Of a stretch of DNA of 64,000 nucleotides, positions 1-13,322 are shown piece by piece. A model generated the notes under the pieces. The model was not told the DNA's origin. It made no database searches and was given only the letters and a program-made list of their open reading frames with translations. How positions within the stretch are numbered: the first letter of the stretch is position 1; every line of letters begins with the position of its first letter. This stretch comes from Todiramphus chloris collaris (Eukaryota; Chordata; Aves; Coraciiformes; Alcedinidae): positions 61,160,232 to 61,224,231 of the forward strand of contig JANVCC010000018.1 in assembly GCA_025345505.1 (NCBI GenBank). Reading direction: 5' to 3'. Made by a program: the position numbers and the translations under genes.

Positions 1-3000
1 ACCAACAAAGGTTAGTTTCTCTTTGAGTGGGTTACTTTAAAAATAAGAAACAAATATTTAGAAGAAGATAGTTGCAAAGGTCTTTTTTTTTTTTCCTTAG
101 CTAGTAGGTTTATACTAGTTACCCACAAAAATTTCTGGTATGAGAAAACTCACCAACTAATATCTTACTATGGCATATGTTAATGATGGCAATGTAAGGT
201 TTTTAAAAGTAGAGCACATAATCTTCTGTCAAACTAAGTTTAGCTAATTGTCACAGAGGCAGAAAAACACACTTGTGGGGCAACTGCTGTGAGGACCTGT
301 ATAAAATTTTATACATGGTTGTTAGTAGCAGAGTCTATGATACTAAGCCATCTGGATGTAGGAAATCTGTTTTGGAAAGGACAATCATTACCTTCCCAAG
401 AATAAAGTGGGAGGTAGGCATGTTTTGACTGAATATGCAGCACCTCAGAAATGGCTTAGAGAAATATACATCTGTAAAAGTGAAATTAAGAAACCTCAAA
501 TTCAACTAGAGAACTTGTGGAAGATGTCAATAAGCTACTGTGTAATCACTTCTGGTGACCCTGGAAATTGCCCTGTTTTCCTTGTGAAAGAAAAGGCCTC
601 TACTCTCACGTCCTTATTCCCTTTCTTTGCCCCTACCCACCTGGTTTTTTTTCCCATAACACACTTCCTGCAGTGCTTGTGAAGACTAGCTAAGCTTTGG
701 GGCTTGTCTTAACATGGGGTGCCAAAGCAAGGACTAATGCCTTGGTGTGGTAATGTGGAAGGACTAATCCCTTGAAAAGAGACATGACGGTTCCTAGGTG
801 GTTGCTGTGCTTTAGAAACAAGCATATATTGACATGAAATGCCTTAGTATTTTCCCAGGCATCCATTCAGTTGTCATCCAAAGGGTATAGCTATTTTTCC
901 CTTTACATTTGATGATCCTGGTATAGAATGGACCTTGGCTTAGTTGGTCCCAAAGGACAACATCTGCTTAATATTTCTGTAGAAGAGAACCAGTTTCCAC
1001 AAGAAACTGAGGGTGTAGCTTCACTGAGGGTGAAGCTGTGAGCTTCTGCACACTGAAGTACACTAAATATGGGCAACACCTGACATTTGATTTTGCTTTC
1101 TGTCAACTTACTGCTTCTACTTGGCTTTAAACATCTGAGAAGGTTAAATAGAATGGGGACTTGCTGCATACCAGCCTACTGGGAAGGAGGAGAAGACCTC
1201 ACATAGTCACCCAGAGAGAGATGAAAGCAGACACATGGGATTTTTGTGGAGAAAGGACATTTCTGGCTTTGTGTTAGCTGGCATCTATGTTAAAAAAGGC
1301 TTGAAACTGCCCTTTCCGGCTTAAATGTTGGGATATGACTTGGTTCTGTATAACTTATTAATAGGTATTTCTATTTTGCACACAGCCATAATATCTGAGT
1401 CTCTATTAATGACAATGTTCAAGTGGCATCAGAATGGCCATCATAAATTTAATTAGGCAGCGTATCTCCAGTTTAATCAATATGGCCATTAGAAGACTGC
1501 AAGACAGCCAGGAAAACAATAATTAGTCCTGATTAATAAAGGAGAACTTGCACACATCAACAAATGAGAGGAGGCAGCTTTGCCTGTTCGAGGCTTGGGA
1601 GGACAGTGAGTTGCTTTCTGCTTTAGCAGATCTGAGGACGCTGTTATAAAACTGTACATTGAAAATGCCTTTATGATACTAAATAGAATGGAAAATAATA
1701 TATTGTAGAGAGACACCTACTATACTGAAAGTATATTTTTTCCAAATTCTAAAATTCTGTTATGAAAAAAACTTCCATTTGTTTTTTTGAACAAACTAAA
1801 TGTGACAGCTAGAAAGATAAAACTGGAATATATTTCTTCACCAAGTGAATTCCTCAGGTGCACAGTTGTTTTTTCTTTTTATTTTTTTTTCTTCTTTTGT
1901 AGGATTGCTTTAAAAAATAGAGTGACTAAAAGCTAAAAAAGAAGACTCAAATTGCATCAGTGTCTGAGTGTGAAATGGCACAGTTCCTCCAGAGATTGAT
2001 AGGACTCCAACAAATTTGTATCTGTGAAAGATTAGACCCGCTGAGCTTTCTGGTCTTATAAGCACTCCTTCTCTTCACCAGTTAGATCAAATTTTAGGCT
2101 CATTAGCCTTTTGCCATACCAATTTCATACCAGTTTTCCACAACTTCCTCAGCATTGCGGTATCATCAGGCTGCTTTCGATGGCTCTGCAGAATCTGCAA
2201 TGCATTCTTTCCCTTCCATCTAAACCTCTTTTCTCTCCTTCCCTTTCTCATAGAATAAAATCTGTTTACCAGATTTTATTTGAAAACACAACCTCAACTT
2301 TTAGCCTATGTGCTAACATCTGCAAAACTGTGTATATTTGTAACAGAGAGGGGGGCTGGTCTTGCTTGTTTCCAGTATAGACCATGATCTGCTTCAATGA
2401 CATAGCTATGTAAGTGATAATTTTCAGAGGCGTAGCAGGGAAATAGTAATTTTGTTTAGGGACCAACACTGTATCACAAGGTATTTTTCATGAAGTAAGT
2501 ATCTCTTTGAACCACAAAACTGTATCTACAAGAATAATAATAATAATAATATCCACTACCATAATATAAAGTCTGTAATAGTGTGGTAACAAAAAACAGT
2601 GCAAACAGTGAGGATGTTGAGTGAAATTTGTTCTATATATCATCAACAAAGCTGATAGATATGGTAAAGCTTTCAAAAAAGCCTGAATTCCCTTTAGTCT
2701 ATAAATGAAATAGTTAGGTCTGAGAAACTGCTGTGTAGGAGAGCTTGCCTGGAAATGTTTTCTCATTCTACATCAGACAGAAGTAGCCAACAGCCTGTGG
2801 TTAGTGGTCTCAAGAGTGTATAGAAGAAAAACATTCAAGTTCCCTCTCTGCTCGTGTTGGCTTTCCTAGGGTGGGTTACCACTGCAGTGTCCCCCAAGGG
2901 TTGAACTCTGTATTCAGAGGGCCTGGCAGATGGAGCCCACAGCCTGCTGTCCCACTCAGAGCCCTGGTGTGAAACAAGAGCTTCTCCACTGCTGAAGTGG

Positions 3001-6000
3001 CACTCCACCTGCAGCTCTGGGAGTTCTGTCCTGAACCCAAGAAACCCTTCTAATGGCTATTTTCTCCAAATGAGCACCTTCTCCTGAACAGCTTTTGTTC
3101 CAACACATTGTTGATGTTAAGAGCAAAGCTTGGGTATATTTTGAGGGAGGAAAAAACCCATCTCACCACTACAATTATTTACAACTACTTCCAGCCTCGC
3201 TTGTGAGGACTGAGGGGCACAGAGGCTTTGCTTACTTTGTGTGCCTGCTGGTGGTCAGAGGTGACTGAAAATCCAGTTCCAATCCAACAACCAGTGTGAA
3301 AATTCTTTTTTTTTTTTTTTATAGCTTAGGTCTTTTTATTTTATAGCACCTGAATTGAAATCCCAAAGGTCACTGAAACCTTGAATTTCCGACTCTTTCA
3401 ACAATCGTATTGACACCCTCCTCCCAATAGACCTAGTATTATTTCTATTTCTTATTTTGAAAATAAATGGAAAAAAAAAAAATCAAAACCCAACATTGCA
3501 TGCTTTATTTACGTAATAACTATGTAGTGCTGAAGACATTATTTCTTCGTGGTAATATTTCCTTGAAGTCACTGCATTTTTTTTTTTTTTTTGTCTGTGA
3601 AACACACTTGTTTAAAAGAGGCTTGCACATGCATAACGGATGTATTCTTCTTCTCATCCTTCCCCCAAGTTGAGCCCTTTGGGGATTCTCTACCGATGTA
3701 AAGGAGTGTGGAATACTGTTTGTTTTGTTTTGTGTTTTTTTAAAATTTCTGCTTTAACACCATAGCAAACATTAGTTTAAGCCCATTAATAAGAGAAAGG
3801 GAGGACTGTAATGTTTAAACATGTCAGCTGTCAGAAAGCCTCTTGGGGGGTAGCCTCACATTCAACTGGACCACCTAATATGTGACTACAACTTCATCTC
3901 ACTATATTAGAATTTTTAAATTGGTATTCACAGTTTAGTTTAAAAACCCACAACGCATCACTTGACTATATTATTTTTTAACTTTTAATCATGTTTACTA
4001 CTAATGTGAACAATCCTGAGCTGAATTTGGTTATTTTCTAGGTATTAGTAAGACATATTTCACATCTCATAAAACAGCAAAGCAAACAGGATTTCATGTC
4101 GATCTGCATTTAGCATTGCACTTTTTTCATTATAGCTCATGAAAATTAGTTCACAAATAAACAAACCATTTCCTAAAAAAAAAAATCTGTAAAAATATAG
4201 ATGTAGAAAACAATTAGCAAAAAGGTCTCAGTGCTATGTAGCCTCTCTTTAATTTTCTTCTCTTGACAGTACTTTGACAGTTGACCTTCTCTAGCTCTGA
4301 TTTTAGGAGAACTTCAAAACCCTCTGAGCTACTTTCTCAATTTCTAGAGACCTTTTCTGAAAGATTATATTAAAGGGGCATTTCTCCTGTTTGACTCTTT
4401 GTCTTTTCTCCTGAGAACACTTGTCTAAAAATTACTTTTTCACCACACTGATTTACAGGTTCTGGCACAGGAACTAATGTTGTTTCTCCTGGTAGCAGAC
4501 AGAAAATTAGTCACAATCTGATGTTAACAACTTCTTCATTACCTAAACTGTTTTACACTTTATTAAGTTCAACACAAGCAAATCTAATGCCTTTGAACAA
4601 GCCTGGGAGTTCTTGTCCATGTTGCAAATGTACGAGACAATAATTTATGAAGTCACTATTGTAAGTCAGCCTCTCTGGCAAACTGGGATCTGAATTATGA
4701 TACCACTGAATTCTACAGAGAAGTGCCACTTGAGTGCAGCAGAGAGAAAAAAATTGGTTTAGTTAATTTACATTTAAAAGTCAAATATGAATAGCACTGT
4801 CAACACAGTTGCTCTTGTGGTTCCTGTCAGGAGACGAGATGCAACATATTCTACCCTCATATTTGTCTGTGCTGGCAGCAAATAATCTGCACTGTAGAGA
4901 GTGATAAGGTGGTTCTGAGGTATAAGATACCTGTAGATTTCAGTGACAAGGAGATAAGGAAAGCTTTTATGATGAGTCAGTCCACCTCTAGATGTTTCTA
5001 CCAAAATCATCAGGGGTGGTGCAATTTTCAGCTGGTCCCTTAAATTGCCCTCACTGCCTTTCAGAGTCAAGCACCTGCTGAGCACACAGATGGTTTACTT
5101 ATTAATGTTCCTCTGCATCTTGCCTGTGAACCCCAGGCAGTGTTCCTGCAGTGCCTCTGGGCTGGAGGAGGAACCTTTGGAAAGTAATTCACGTAAAAGG
5201 TAATGGCCTTAATCTTAGCCCAGGCACATATGAAACTGAGCCAACCAAAGTTCTGACATTGTCATGTATGGTATAAGACATTAGAAGATATTTTTCATGC
5301 TTCATGCATGCAATGCATTTACTGTTCTAGAAGAGTCTAGTATAAAAGGATATGCTAATGAAAGCTGTAATTTAGAAATATTATTTCTGAATGAATTGAT
5401 GAATAAAGAAAAATATGGACTTTTTTAGTCCAATTAGAGCACAGTATTATTTTTACAAATAAATTTTGCAAATGGAAAAAAGTTTTTCCTCTGTTTGGTA
5501 ATTCCAACACTTTTCCTTTAAATGAAGATTCTTTTAAGGACCAAACTCAGAATTTGCAAAATTATTCACTTCCTGAAAATATTTTGGAGAGCTCATTCTG
5601 AAACCTGTGCCTTGCTGGAGCAACTAATGTTCCCATTGGCTTTGCTGTATTTGTGAGATCCTCAGAATTTTAAAAAATCAAAATGTTAAATATGTCACAT
5701 CAGCCATCCTATGGTAGACTTCAATAAAATGATAGACCACGGGTCTCTAAAGGGTTGGACATTGTAATACTAGGAACAGACAAATGACTACTGATTATAA
5801 TTTTATTATGATATTAATTTATATTAAAAATAGAAATATTAATAATCATGCTACTTGCACTTCACTAGGAGAGTCAGAGTTATCTTCAGCTAACCCTCAG
5901 TAGAAGAACTGGAGGATGTATGCTGGGGCAAACATTTTACATCCACCACTGTTAAGACATATAAAATAATTTTCTGTAATTCATAAAAATAAGTGTTTTC

Positions 6001-9000
6001 TTTTTCCTTAAACTCTTGACCTTTTGCTTAATGCCAATATATCATCTTCTATCCATATTTTATATTACATTCACAGTGACTGCTTGCTACTTTAAAAACT
6101 TGGCATTTTTTTCCTTTTTTCACTTTTTTTTTTCAAATTCTCCTTTTTTCTTTCAAGAGTAAAAAACCAAAGACTAGAAAATTACTTATCGTATTACTAC
6201 ATTTAGGGATAAAGAATTTTATATCTAATTTTTAAAACTTTAAACATCAAAGGAAACAGAATCTTTTGTCTTCTAATCATGGACCATTAAAAGTACACTG
6301 TTTTTCTGAACTCGGAGCAGATCCTTACAGGAAGACAATGCATCATCCTAAGGCAGATGTAGGCAGGAAGAAGGGGAAGGTATATCCTTGGCTATCACAA
6401 ATCATTAGAAACATTTCTGACTATGACTGATAACAGAACGAAAAGGAGAACGGCAAGCAGAGATGGTCTCAGAGACTTTGGATCCCAAAGAGGAACATGA
6501 TATCATGTTCAGACTCATACCAAATGAAATGCTAACCTAGGAAAAATTGTATTGAGCTAAGAGATTATTTAAGGTTATTGCTTTATGTTGCAAAGTGTGT
6601 TGCACTACCATCAGAGTATGAAAATCTTGTATGTAATATGTTAGTCAGATCAGTAAGATTCATTTAATAAGACATCTTCTATTCCCCGAAGATAGAAACT
6701 CAGGAAATACAAATGTATTAAGGGCTACTTTTTGGAAATCACTTCTCTATCTGTGTAAAAACGGCTTTTAAGAGTTGGAGGTTCAAACTTTTGTCACTCC
6801 AGACTTTCTGACTCAGAAAATAATTTTTTTTTAGCTCAGAAATTTTTTATTGTTTAACTATAATATTTAGATAGTCTATTCTCTGTGTACAAAACTAGTT
6901 ATTTTACTGCAGAACAACCAAACATTTCTATAAGCAGTTTCTATAGTCTTCTACTATAGAAATTTGCCATTTCATAAAATAAATAATTTGTTATGGAAAA
7001 ATTGCTCTGTGTCCTAGGGACTTGAAATTCTTCCTAAACCAAGGATAGAATGACTTCAAAAGATTCAGTTCACCTACCATATGCACATGGAGTGCAAACT
7101 GTAACTGCCTCCTGCTGAACCCAAAGCACAAACTCATTTCAGGAGGCATGGTGGAAGCCATACATACTCTGGAGCTATGTCCCCTACAGTAACAACCAAA
7201 GCAGAAACTGCTAAATTGTCTGATCCCATAGCCCTGCTAACAGTGCACCTTTCTTCGACATCACTGGCCACATCCAAAGCTGTGTGTTTCCAACCAGACC
7301 GTCCCTTGGAGAATTTGTCATATCTGACCCAAAATCTTTGCCTCTGCTTTGCATTGTATGGGCAGGGCATGGGCAGATAGTAAGTGAAAGGGTGGAGGAG
7401 GAAGAAACAGAAGGTGGATAGAGAATGACAGGGAGAAGTTGCACTATATCTTGCTACCTTAAACATCTGTAACAGTGCACCTTCCTCCATCCAGTACTGA
7501 CTATAAAACCACTGATATTAAGTCTACTTCATTGCTGTTTCTTCTTGTTTCCATGAAGTTTTGATCTTTTGACCCCCAGTACTTATAAACTGTCTGCACA
7601 AAAAAATATTTAATCCATTCAACACTGGGAGCTTGGGTCCAGCTTTACTCAGATTTCTTAATGGTGGTTGACTACACAATTCTGGTGAAATAAAGGCTGT
7701 CTCCAGCATGAGGATAAAGGTTGTTTGTATAGGGGTCAGCTCTGCGCAATTTCAAAATGAGCTGCTAAAAAACCTGAGGATTATTGTATTCCTCAACACT
7801 TCCCTTTCCAGATGCAAGATGTGTTTGTTTCAGTATTTCAAAGGAATCATCATGTGTTTAAATAGAATAAGTAAGGCAACAAATCCTAGATAACATATTA
7901 TAGTCCTAGTTTATGCAGTACTGGAAAGTACTTATCCTTGAGGATAAGGGATAAAATAGGAAAAAGTCTGAGAAGAGTGTTAGAAATGTAAAGATTTGAC
8001 TTTTAGAAACAAAAAGCACTGAGGATTATTATTTATTTACTCCAGAACATTTATTAACCTCACTGGTTCACCCTGTGACATCTCATAATGTGTGAATATC
8101 TGTAAAATTCACACATTCTTTGAGAATTCATTATGGCAATTTTACTTAATAAGTTAAAGAAAAATCATTATGTTAGTACCTGCAAATAATGTGTCCCACA
8201 ACACTAATACAGCTATGCATTTTCATATAGAGAACGGTGATTTGGAATACTCTGAATGTTTTAGATCTCTAACAATGTATTTAATCATGTGGATAGTGTT
8301 GTATATAGGAGTGTTTGAATACTGAGAAAATTCCAATGTCTCAGCAGGTCTTGACAATACCCATTCAGAGTACCGGAAATAGATTGATTAATAGCTATTA
8401 TAACATTTTTAGAAATTCTGAAAAATATTTATTCAATGGTTGAGTTAGAAAACTGATAGAATGCATCTGTGGATTTGAAATATCCTTCTAAATTTTAAAA
8501 CAGTATAAAAAATTATAATTAAGGATTGTTTGTGAGTTATTAAATACAGATGTGGAAAAAAACATTAAGATCCAACAGAAACTCACAAGATGACAGATCA
8601 GATCTTTTACTGGACGTATAAATTTTCAAAGGGTCCTGAAAAACTGCATGGTACAGGAAACTTAGTAGATGTAAAATAAATTCCCTTATACATGCAAGGA
8701 GAAATCTGCTTGGCTTTGTGGTAATCTTTCATTTATGGGAGAGCTGTATATATTAAATAAAGAAAGCAGTATTGTTTCCAGTTTTTGTATTCAGTTTCTA
8801 TCTGAGTCTGATAACAAGAAAAGTCCTACTTTCCTATATTATCAACCTGGCCTTGCTGGTTTATGAGTTTTACGTAAATTCTACGTTAATATTCCGGCAA
8901 TTCATCTCTACTGCATTTTATTTTGAAGAGCCAAAACATCTGATAATTCAAATCTTTCTGGGATCTGCCTCATTCTTAATGTCTTCCCTTGCTGTCTTTT

Positions 9001-10549
9001 ATCCTGATATAACAAGGCTGACACTGCTGTTACGTAGACTTCACCATATCTCCTAAAATTTGCTTATAAATAAACAAGTCTGGCAAACTACCTCATATTC
9101 TAGCATATCAGAAAATCAAGCTACATGTCTGTCTAGATTCTAGCTTCTTAATAATTCTGAAGAAATCAGAACGAGTTTAAAATAAGTTTGTGTACAGGTC
9201 CCTGGAATTATTTAACTAACAAAATAAGTTCTAGAAACTGCAGCTGTTGCTTTGCAATTGTCACTTAGCACTCACTTGAAACACGTACATTCCTCTCTCA
9301 CTGTTGCTGCAGTCTTTTTGTGCTTGGGGTAAATCCTCTCATGGCATCTTTCCCTTTAAGTGATTGCCCTTTGCATCTTCTTGGCACCAAGTTATTTTCA
9401 GCAAGCTGTACTCACAATGCTGGCAGCCTTCCCAGGGAAGCTGCTCTGCCTTGGTGGCATTTGGTACATGGGAATTCCAGAGTAAGGAATGGGCAAAGGT
9501 TACCCCGTGTTTTACATCACTCTTGAAAACATCAAACTAGACTATTAGTGTTTGACAACAAACAATAAACGAGGCCTCCAGCCTTAGTGGTCTTTCTGTA
9601 TTTTCTCAGTTCTTGTACCACCACACGTAACAGCCACATTGAAATATTACCTGTGCGTTATTCTTGTAATATTACCCACCAATGTAGGAAATATTGATAA
9701 AAGATGCAGTCTGACACAGAATAGTTTAAATCCTAGGAAGTAATTTAACTGCCAGGAAACAAACCAAATGCTCAGTAAGATTCAGATATTTGTATACTCG
9801 GACTTTTCCAGGCCTTTACTGTTCTGCTATCTGAAGAGGCTGATTTCAGCCTGGAAGTTGGTTTCACTGTCTGTTACAGAAGAAGACAAGCAGCAGATTT
9901 TTTTGCACAGAAAAACTTGTCATTCTTCATATACAGAAATTTTCTACCAAGAAGCAATAACTACGCAGAATAAATATATATAGTTATCCATTGCTTAAAA
10001 AAAAAGAAAAAAGGGAAGGCAACTCAGTTTTCACAATTCTATTTTCATAGTGAAGTTCTCATTGCAATTCTACCTCCTGGACGTTTAGTCTACAGACCTG
10101 TTTAGATATGTCTTCCATAGACTTCTGAAGGCTGCTTGTAAGTCAAGTGTGCTCCCTGGTTTATCTGCCTTCAGACCATTATGTGATAAGAAGTCTGCTC
10201 AGCTGAGCCTCACAGTGTAGATAACAAGTCACCAAGCACACCAAGTGGTGCCATTGGTGGCATTTGTTAGCCCTTGCTGGCTTTCCCTGGGGACTGTTCT
10301 GCCCATGGTATGGGTTACTGAGATCTTCTGACATACCAGGGTGTCTCACTGTTCTTTATTAGCAGTGTCTACCTCGTATTACTGACAGGTTTGGGGTTTT
10401 TTTCTTTCCTGATGGGGCAGGCCCTGTACTAGTGAGTTAAGACACTCAGTGGAAAAACATTGTTTTCTGAGTAACCTCAGAGATCAACATTCACTAATCT
10501 AATGCAAGGGGTGAAAACAGAAAAAAATAATTAATTCCATTAAGTCAGA
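1..10549. other. unique AT-rich non-coding DNA
   Basis: No gene or recognisable transposon was found here. The short open frames present do not look like protein domains and carry no convincing splice context. Visible structure is limited to a short AAT microsatellite near 2.53 kb, poly-T runs near 3.31 and 3.58 kb, and a stretch at about 1.38-1.69 kb rich in TAAT-type motifs that resembles a conserved regulatory element. A moderately GC-richer segment at about 2.85-3.25 kb was examined for exons and old repeats without success. The content fits intron or intergenic DNA. Confidence 0.7.
2533..2550. repeat. (AAT)n microsatellite
   Basis: Six uninterrupted AAT units, flanked by AT-rich unique sequence. 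Confidence 0.9.
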
Positions 10550-10595
10550 CCATACTCAAAGGCCTTTTCCAACCTTGATGATTCTATGATTCGAA
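10550..10595 (+). mobile_element. CR1 LINE, extreme 3' end only
   Basis: The segment carries the CR1 3' untranslated signature: a CCTTTTCCAACCTTGATGAT-like block followed by ATTCTATGATTC, the tandem octamer tail of CR1. Only about 45 bp survive, so this copy is severely 5' truncated, as CR1 usually is in birds. It has no coding content. The orientation follows from the tail lying at the right-hand end. Confidence 0.8.
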
Positions 10596-12419
10596 GTAAA
10601 GATTTAGAGCAAGTACATTCATATAAAAATACTGTAATTTACAAATAAGATGTATATTCAAATCAATATTATCATTAGCTAGGCTAGCCTTCAAAACCTA
10701 GAGATCATCTTATTAAAATTTTATAATGGATTTGTTACTTACAGCAGAAAGATAATTTAGAATTCAAGTGGGAATTTTTACACAAAGGAACTGAGCATAA
10801 CTCATGTATAAATGAGTGTCGCTAGGCTTAGTTTCAATACTACAAGAAAAAAAATCACTGATCCATAACATCCTTTTCTAGTACAACATGTAGAAAGCCT
10901 AAAGTGCTGATTTTCAAGTACAAACAGCTTACAAAATCAGATGTATTCATAACCTCTTGTTCCCTTTGTTTTTCTGTATACATCATAAACATGTCAGATT
11001 AGCATTTCCCATAGTTATTTAGGAACAATGTTTCTGTTAGTTTGAATATGAATTTCGAAGTCCACGAGGCAGTTAGCAACAGCTTGCTACAAGACCAGTC
11101 CACAGGAACCATTTATATCTAAACCACAATGCTTCCCTGGAGTGTCTGGGTTCTGCAGAGAGCATTTTTTACCTTGTTTCGTTTGCTTCACTTTCTTTAA
11201 GCTGAGGAAGTTCATCTTGCTGTGAACAAACTTCTTTTAATGCAGTGTTCTTGTAAGCAAAGGATGGACTTGAGAACTAGCAGAAAAGGGTATACATTTC
11301 ATGTAATTCTTATCTGAAGGCATAATTGTTAATGGAAATGAATGAGAAGGAAATTGTAATACATCTGTGATGTTTGCAAAAGGTAAGGGTAGTAAGTTCA
11401 CATTTAAGAGTATGAATTTGTGTTCTGCTGGATGGAAATTTTCTGTCTCCAGCACCAACATGTATGGCATTACAATTATATAAATAGATGTTTTGTAGCT
11501 TTACCTGAAGAAGTCAAAATTTCCTGTTCCTGGCAATCAGATACCTGATTTGATGTTTTTCTCATTTAGTATGCCTTCTCTTAATGAAAAATTATTTCTC
11601 TATAAGACAGCTTAATTCTGACATATAGAACTATTTGTCAGATAAATTGATTCTAATCCAGAAATAATCTGATCAACACTTTTATAGACCAGTGTGCCTT
11701 TCTATTGTGACAAAAAGCATTTTCCATTTTTTACACCAGATTTTGTCAAAGATAATGTCTAAATTGTTTCATGATATCACAACAATATCTGTCTTTCCTT
11801 TAAAATACAAAACAAAAGACAGACCTGCATGAAAGGCAAGGGAATATTAGCTTCCTTTAAACATTTTTTTTCCTGGTTTTTTTTCCTACGTATTTTCTTG
11901 CATAACAGTTATACCTATTTCTCTCTGCCATCTCCGTTGTGCTAGGTGCTGTGTAGTCAAGGTGCCACACAGAGACAGACACCAATTTGGTCATTTAATT
12001 TGAAACAACAGTCAAGTGTAATGAAAGAGGAAAAGTAATGTAAGCATCCAAAAATAAGATTGGATATTAGCATTATTTAACTGTTGCATAAGTTGATAGC
12101 TCAATTTTTGTATGTTAAAATGAGCTAATGAAGTGCAGAACTTTTTCACATGTCACATTCTTATCAGTAATTTAGATGTTTATCCTCTGTGTTTACTTCA
12201 TAGCAAAAATATAACTGAAATTATTGGTGGCTTTGATGATACCTTCGTTAGACGTTGCTTTTTTTGGTGCATTCTTGCTGAGTTCGATTAAATTGTGAGC
12301 CTAGCTTTGAATCTGTCTTGAATTGATTTAGTAAAATCTTTGTAGGCTTTCTTAATTCACAATCCTTAATGACAACTTCTATGGAGATCATCAGAAGTTA
12401 ATAGTTTATTAAAAATCCA
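10596..12419. other. unique AT-rich non-coding DNA
   Basis: No gene, RNA gene or repeat was recognised between the two CR1 fragments. The minus-strand open frame near 11.24-11.47 kb has no domain-like features. Confidence 0.65.
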
Positions 12420-12706
12420 TGCTATGAAGCCACATCTGGAGCATTGCACTCTATTCTGGGCTCCTCAGTATAAGACAAACATGGAGGCACTGGAATGAGC
12501 ATCACTGAGATGAATAAGGGCTTGGAGGATCTGTCATGCGGAGAGAGGCTCAAGGAGTTGGGACTGTTCAGCCTGGAGAAGAGAAGGCTCATCAAAGATC
12601 TTATCACTGTGTTTAAATAGTTGATGGAGGGTGATTAGGAGTAGAGAGCCAGACTGTGGACCAGGTGATATCCAGAGGTCCCTTCCAACCTCAGCTGTCC
12701 TTTGAC
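12420..12706 (+). mobile_element. CR1 LINE fragment with internal deletion
   Basis: The left part matches the CR1 ORF2 C-terminal region: a GCACTCTATTCTGGGCTCCTC block followed by AAGGAGTTGGGACTGTTCAG and CTGGAGAAGAGAAGGCTCAT, which corresponds to the [12 protein letters not shown] motif. The right part jumps to the 3' UTR block GTGATATCCAGAGGTCCCTT then CCAACCTCAG. Several hundred bases expected between these parts are missing, so the copy has an internal deletion. The terminal octamer repeat is degraded. The plus-strand reading frame is broken and nothing is expressed as protein. Minus-strand open frames over this segment are shadows. Confidence 0.88.
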
Positions 12707-13308
12707 TGAGCAGTAAACACAACACACATAAGATCAGTAGAGTGGTAGTCCTGGAGATGTGATAGGACTGCCAGCAAGCACCAGCCGTAAATACAAATGC
12801 CAAAAATATAATTTAGGAAGACGACATGAGGAACATCCTTCTATTAACAGGTTTTCTGTAGCTAGGAGGGGCAAGCTGATAAATGATTTCAAGAAAACGT
12901 AGAAATCCATGTCTTTAGTTCTTTAGAAAAACAATGCAGATCATTTAAATTTTGTTTACATTATGGGTTTGAATATTTTGATGATATTCTGTGATAGGGC
13001 TGTTGCTGCTTTTATTAGTCAGATCAAATTCTGATTCAGTGTGTCTTACCCATTAATTCACATTCAATAAAGAACCCTTTTACTAATGGTCATTCTAGAC
13101 TGTCTGTGCTTTGATATTTTTCTGACACGTCCATAAGTATAGTACTGGAGTTCAAAAGCAACGTGACAGTAAATGTTTCAAATCTAAACATACACTTTCA
13201 TTCAACATTTATGCTTTTAGAAGATGAATAGGCACTCCATTTCTTATGATGTTCCAAATAATTTCTACTACAGGTAATTTGAAGACCTGATTATGTTTAT
13301 GTATGTGT

Positions 13309-13322
13309 ATGTGCATGCACAT
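13309..13322. repeat. 14-bp palindrome in TGTATG-rich run
   Basis: ATGTGCATGCACAT equals its own reverse complement and follows a short alternating purine-pyrimidine run. It is most likely simple-sequence noise and could adopt a hairpin or Z-like form. Confidence 0.7.

Noticed and set aside
2850-3260. GC-richer segment considered as an exon cluster or old LINE
   Set aside because: No consistent open frame, splice pair or recognisable repeat block was found.
7134-7490. 118-codon minus-strand frame with overlapping frames on both strands
   Set aside because: Three mutually overlapping frames in one interval indicate a low stop density rather than a gene; no motif was recognised.
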